Shown: piece by piece, positions 57,407-64,000 of the stretch
Layout: each line of letters opens with the position of its first letter
How positions within the stretch are numbered: the stretch's first letter is position 1
Assembly (NCBI GenBank): GCA_026826555.1
Contig: JAKSZT010053881.1
Coordinates: 6,642,502-6,706,501, forward strand
Direction of reading: 5' to 3'
DNA from: Tolypeutes matacus
Lineage: Eukaryota > Chordata > Mammalia > Cingulata > Chlamyphoridae
Length of the DNA stretch: 64,000 bases
Program-made: the position numbers and the translations under genes
Notes under the pieces: generated by a model
The model's input: only the letters and a program-made list of their open reading frames with translations
The model's database searches: none
What the model was told of the DNA's origin: nothing

Positions 57407-58740
57407 TGCCCAGAAAAAATATATCTAGAAAGCCAGATGCCAAAACACCAACAATAAGTTACAATCCATACTAAGAAATAAGAAGATACAGCCCAGTCAA
57501 AGGAACAAAATAAGCCTCCAGATGACATAAAAGAATTGAGACAACTAATCATAGATGTTCAAACAAATCTTAATAAATTCAATGAGATGGCTACAGAGAT
57601 TAAGGCTATTAAGAAGACACTGCATGAGCCCAAAGAATTTGAAAGCATACATAGTAAAACAGCAGATCTTATGGGAATGAAAGGCACAATTAAAAAACAC
57701 ACCACAGGCATATAACAGCAGATTTGAGGATGAAGAAGAAAGGATCAGTGATTCTGAAGACATGGCCTCCAAAACCAAACATACAAAAGAATAGATAAAG
57801 GATGGAAAAAATTGAACAGACTCTCAGGAAACTAAATGATGGCAAGAGACGTGCAAACATACATGTAATGGGTGTCCCAAAAGGAGAAGAGAAGGGAAAA
57901 GGGGCAAAAGGAATATATGAAGAAATAATAGCTGAAAATTTCCCAACCCTATTGAAGGATATAAATACCTGTGTCCAAGAAGCACAATGTACTACCATCT
58001 GAATAAATCCATATAGACCTACTCCAAGACACTAAACAATGTCAAATGCCAAAGACAGAATTCTGAGAGAAGAGAAAAGTGATGCATCACATACAAGGGA
58101 CAGCCAATAAGATTAAGTGCTGTCATCAAAATATTTAATATATAAAATAATTATTGATATATTATTATTTCATATACAATTATAATGTACAATAACATTC
58201 ATCAAGGTCTATGTTACTGAAGATGCAAGCCTAAGATTGAAACTAGATACCCAAACTGTTCTATGGGGGTTTAGAATAAATTAAGTGCATTTAGGTTTAG
58301 ATTTACATTTCTTTATATTGTATTTCAAGGAAAAATAAAAATTCCTAATGACCCAATTTCCCTGAAGACATGCCAATGATTAGAGGCATAAAGGAACTAA
58401 GCAGAATGGTTATAATAGTGTTTGTATCCACAAAATGTCTGTATACAAGAATTATTAATTTAACTGACTTCTATGATGTAGGTATTACTTGCCTCAATAA
58501 AAATTGAAGATAATTAAAAAAAAAAAGATTAAGTGCTGATTTCTCATCAGAAACCTTAGGGGCAAGAAGGCAATGGTTTGATATCTTTAAGATACTGCAA
58601 GAGAAAAACTTCCAGCCAAGAATCTTATATACAGCAAGATTGTCTTTCAAAAATGAGGGCAAGTTTAGAATATTCACAGATAAATAGATACTGAGAGTTT
58701 GTAATCAAGAGACCAGCTTTGCAGGAAATACTAAAGGGAG
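57407..58740 (+). pseudogene. L1-F ORF1 remnant, frameshifted and interrupted
   Basis: Starts MPRKNISRKPDAKTPT at 57407. The middle domain keeps VMGVPKGEEKGKGAKG (about 57866-57915) and the C-terminal part, after the 402 bp insertion, keeps the 'gctgatttctcatcagaaac' coding block (58534 on). Stops and frameshifts are frequent. Confidence 0.82.
58123..58524 (+). mobile_element. retroposed transcript fragment of unknown source
   Basis: 402 bp flanked by a perfect 14 bp duplication (AAGATTAAGTGCTG at 58109-58122 and 58525-58538). It ends with CTCAATAAAAATTG and an A-run, so it is a processed mRNA 3' end copied by L1 machinery. No coding frame and no tRNA head. I do not recognise the source gene. 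Confidence 0.82.
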
Positions 58741-58889
58741 AGCTACAGCCTGAAAAGAAAAGACATGAGAGAGGCTTGGAAGAGAGTCTAAAAATGAAGA
58801 TTATATTAGTAAAAGAAACAAAGTATGAAAAGTGGTGAAAATAAAATATGACAGATAAAACCCAAAGGTAAAGTTGGTGAAGTAAGAAT

Positions 58890-63110
<4,221 letters not shown>

Positions 63111-63421
63111 GAGTAAGGGTCCCAAATTGCCAGAAACAATTAATATAACCTATGAACTATGGTTAACAGCAATACTGTGATATTCCTGCATCAATGCCAA
63201 AGATGTACTGTGTTAATAATAGGGGGATATAGAAAAACTATACCAAATGTATGCTATAGACCATAGTTTGTGGTAATAGTCTGATGATGTTATCTAATCT
63301 ATAAAAATGTTCCACAACAATTGTAGTGTGTTAGTGGAGGGGTATTGTAATGGGAATTCCACACACGTGCATGATTATTTTGTATTTTTTTTTTTTTTTT
63401 TTTTTTTAAGATATACTGGAT

Positions 63422-64000
63422 CAAGTTCTAAGGGAATAACTGCTTTGGGGGTTCTCAAATGATAGATTACATATAACCAGGTGGCCATGGTTTTCCCTGG
63501 AAATGTGCATTCCCTAGAAATGCAGATTCCCCGAAAATGTGAGAAAGGCCCTCTCACCCATCTCAGTGCATTAGGAATGAGAAGTATATTGACAAAATGA
63601 AGCGGGAGCCCGACTTAAAGGTATTAGCAGCCTTTCAGGGACTCTAGGTACTTTGAGTCTCTAGGGCCCGGTGCTTTCAGTCTGCAGAGCCGTGGCACGT
63701 CCCCGTGAGGACGACAATCATTGCGGCTTCATGAACTTCGATATGACACTTACTTCTGTATTTCAAAACGGCTTTTCAAAAATGTAAAGGGTTTGACTGG
63801 AAGAGAGGCCATAAATACACAGCTGGCTGCGTCAGTGCCGTAAAGGGAAGGTTCGAGTCTGTGAAGTTGATTTTGCTCTGGTTTCTGCTGACTTGTGTGT
63901 TGAGCCCTGTCTTCACACCTCCAGTGAGATCCAGAGAAAAAGAAGCAATTTATCCAAAGGGCATAAAGACCGACCTCAAAATCAAGTTGCTACTTACTAA
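63422..64000. other. single-copy-looking sequence after L1-F
   Basis: No repeat I can name and no convincing open frame. Less AT-rich than its surroundings, with scattered CpGs (63600-63730, 63820-63850), so it could contain a conserved non-coding or regulatory piece. Confidence 0.45.

Overview
This is eukaryotic, mammalian DNA. The window holds one functional protein-coding gene, LRRC8B on the + strand, inside very repeat-rich sequence. Young tRNA-derived SINEs with the DAS-type body found in armadillos recur many times. Together with a L1 repertoire unlike that of primates or rodents, they point to a xenarthran, most likely an armadillo such as Dasypus. That species call is inference from the repeats.

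Layout. 1-16195 is a nest of LINEs. A + strand L1 (1-6003, with a dimeric SINE nested in ORF2) abuts the interior of a - strand L1 (6026-13775), and that one sits against a - strand half-LINE of HAL1 type (13776-16195). The - strand L1 carries two copies of an unfamiliar composite retroposon (6412-7389 and 9569-10729). Each has a structured head, a tRNA-derived SINE, a GC-rich VNTR and an L1-3'-end-like tail with AATAAA and an A-tract. The layout resembles primate SVA elements, but the parts are different. The same L1 also holds several SINEs and a small hAT element.

16196-39580 is non-coding, presumably upstream flank or 5' introns of LRRC8B. It holds L2, MIR, L3/CR1 and old L1 pieces, an almost complete MaLR provirus (22886-27245, interrupted by SINEs), three other LTRs, and a L1 with a foldback 5' junction (29108-30723).

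39581-55400 is the 3' part of LRRC8B. A splice acceptor leads to 26 bases of 5' UTR and a 715-codon coding exon (39607-41751). An 8.9 kb GT-AG intron follows, then a 90-codon last exon (50651-50923), then about 4.5 kb of 3' UTR without recognisable repeats. The 805-residue product is a subunit of the volume-regulated anion channel: a four-pass pannexin-like pore domain followed by leucine-rich repeats. In other mammals LRRC8B lies next to LRRC8C and LRRC8D; neither is in this window.

56072-63407 is a near full-length + strand L1 with target-site duplications. Its 5' UTR contains about seven tandem copies of a ~107 bp unit. It has been hit by two retroposed transcripts: an unidentified 402 bp 3'-UTR-like fragment with a poly(A) tail, and a broken KRCC1 retrocopy. 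The last 0.6 kb looks single-copy. No CRISPR array, rRNA, intact tRNA gene or clear CpG-island promoter was seen.
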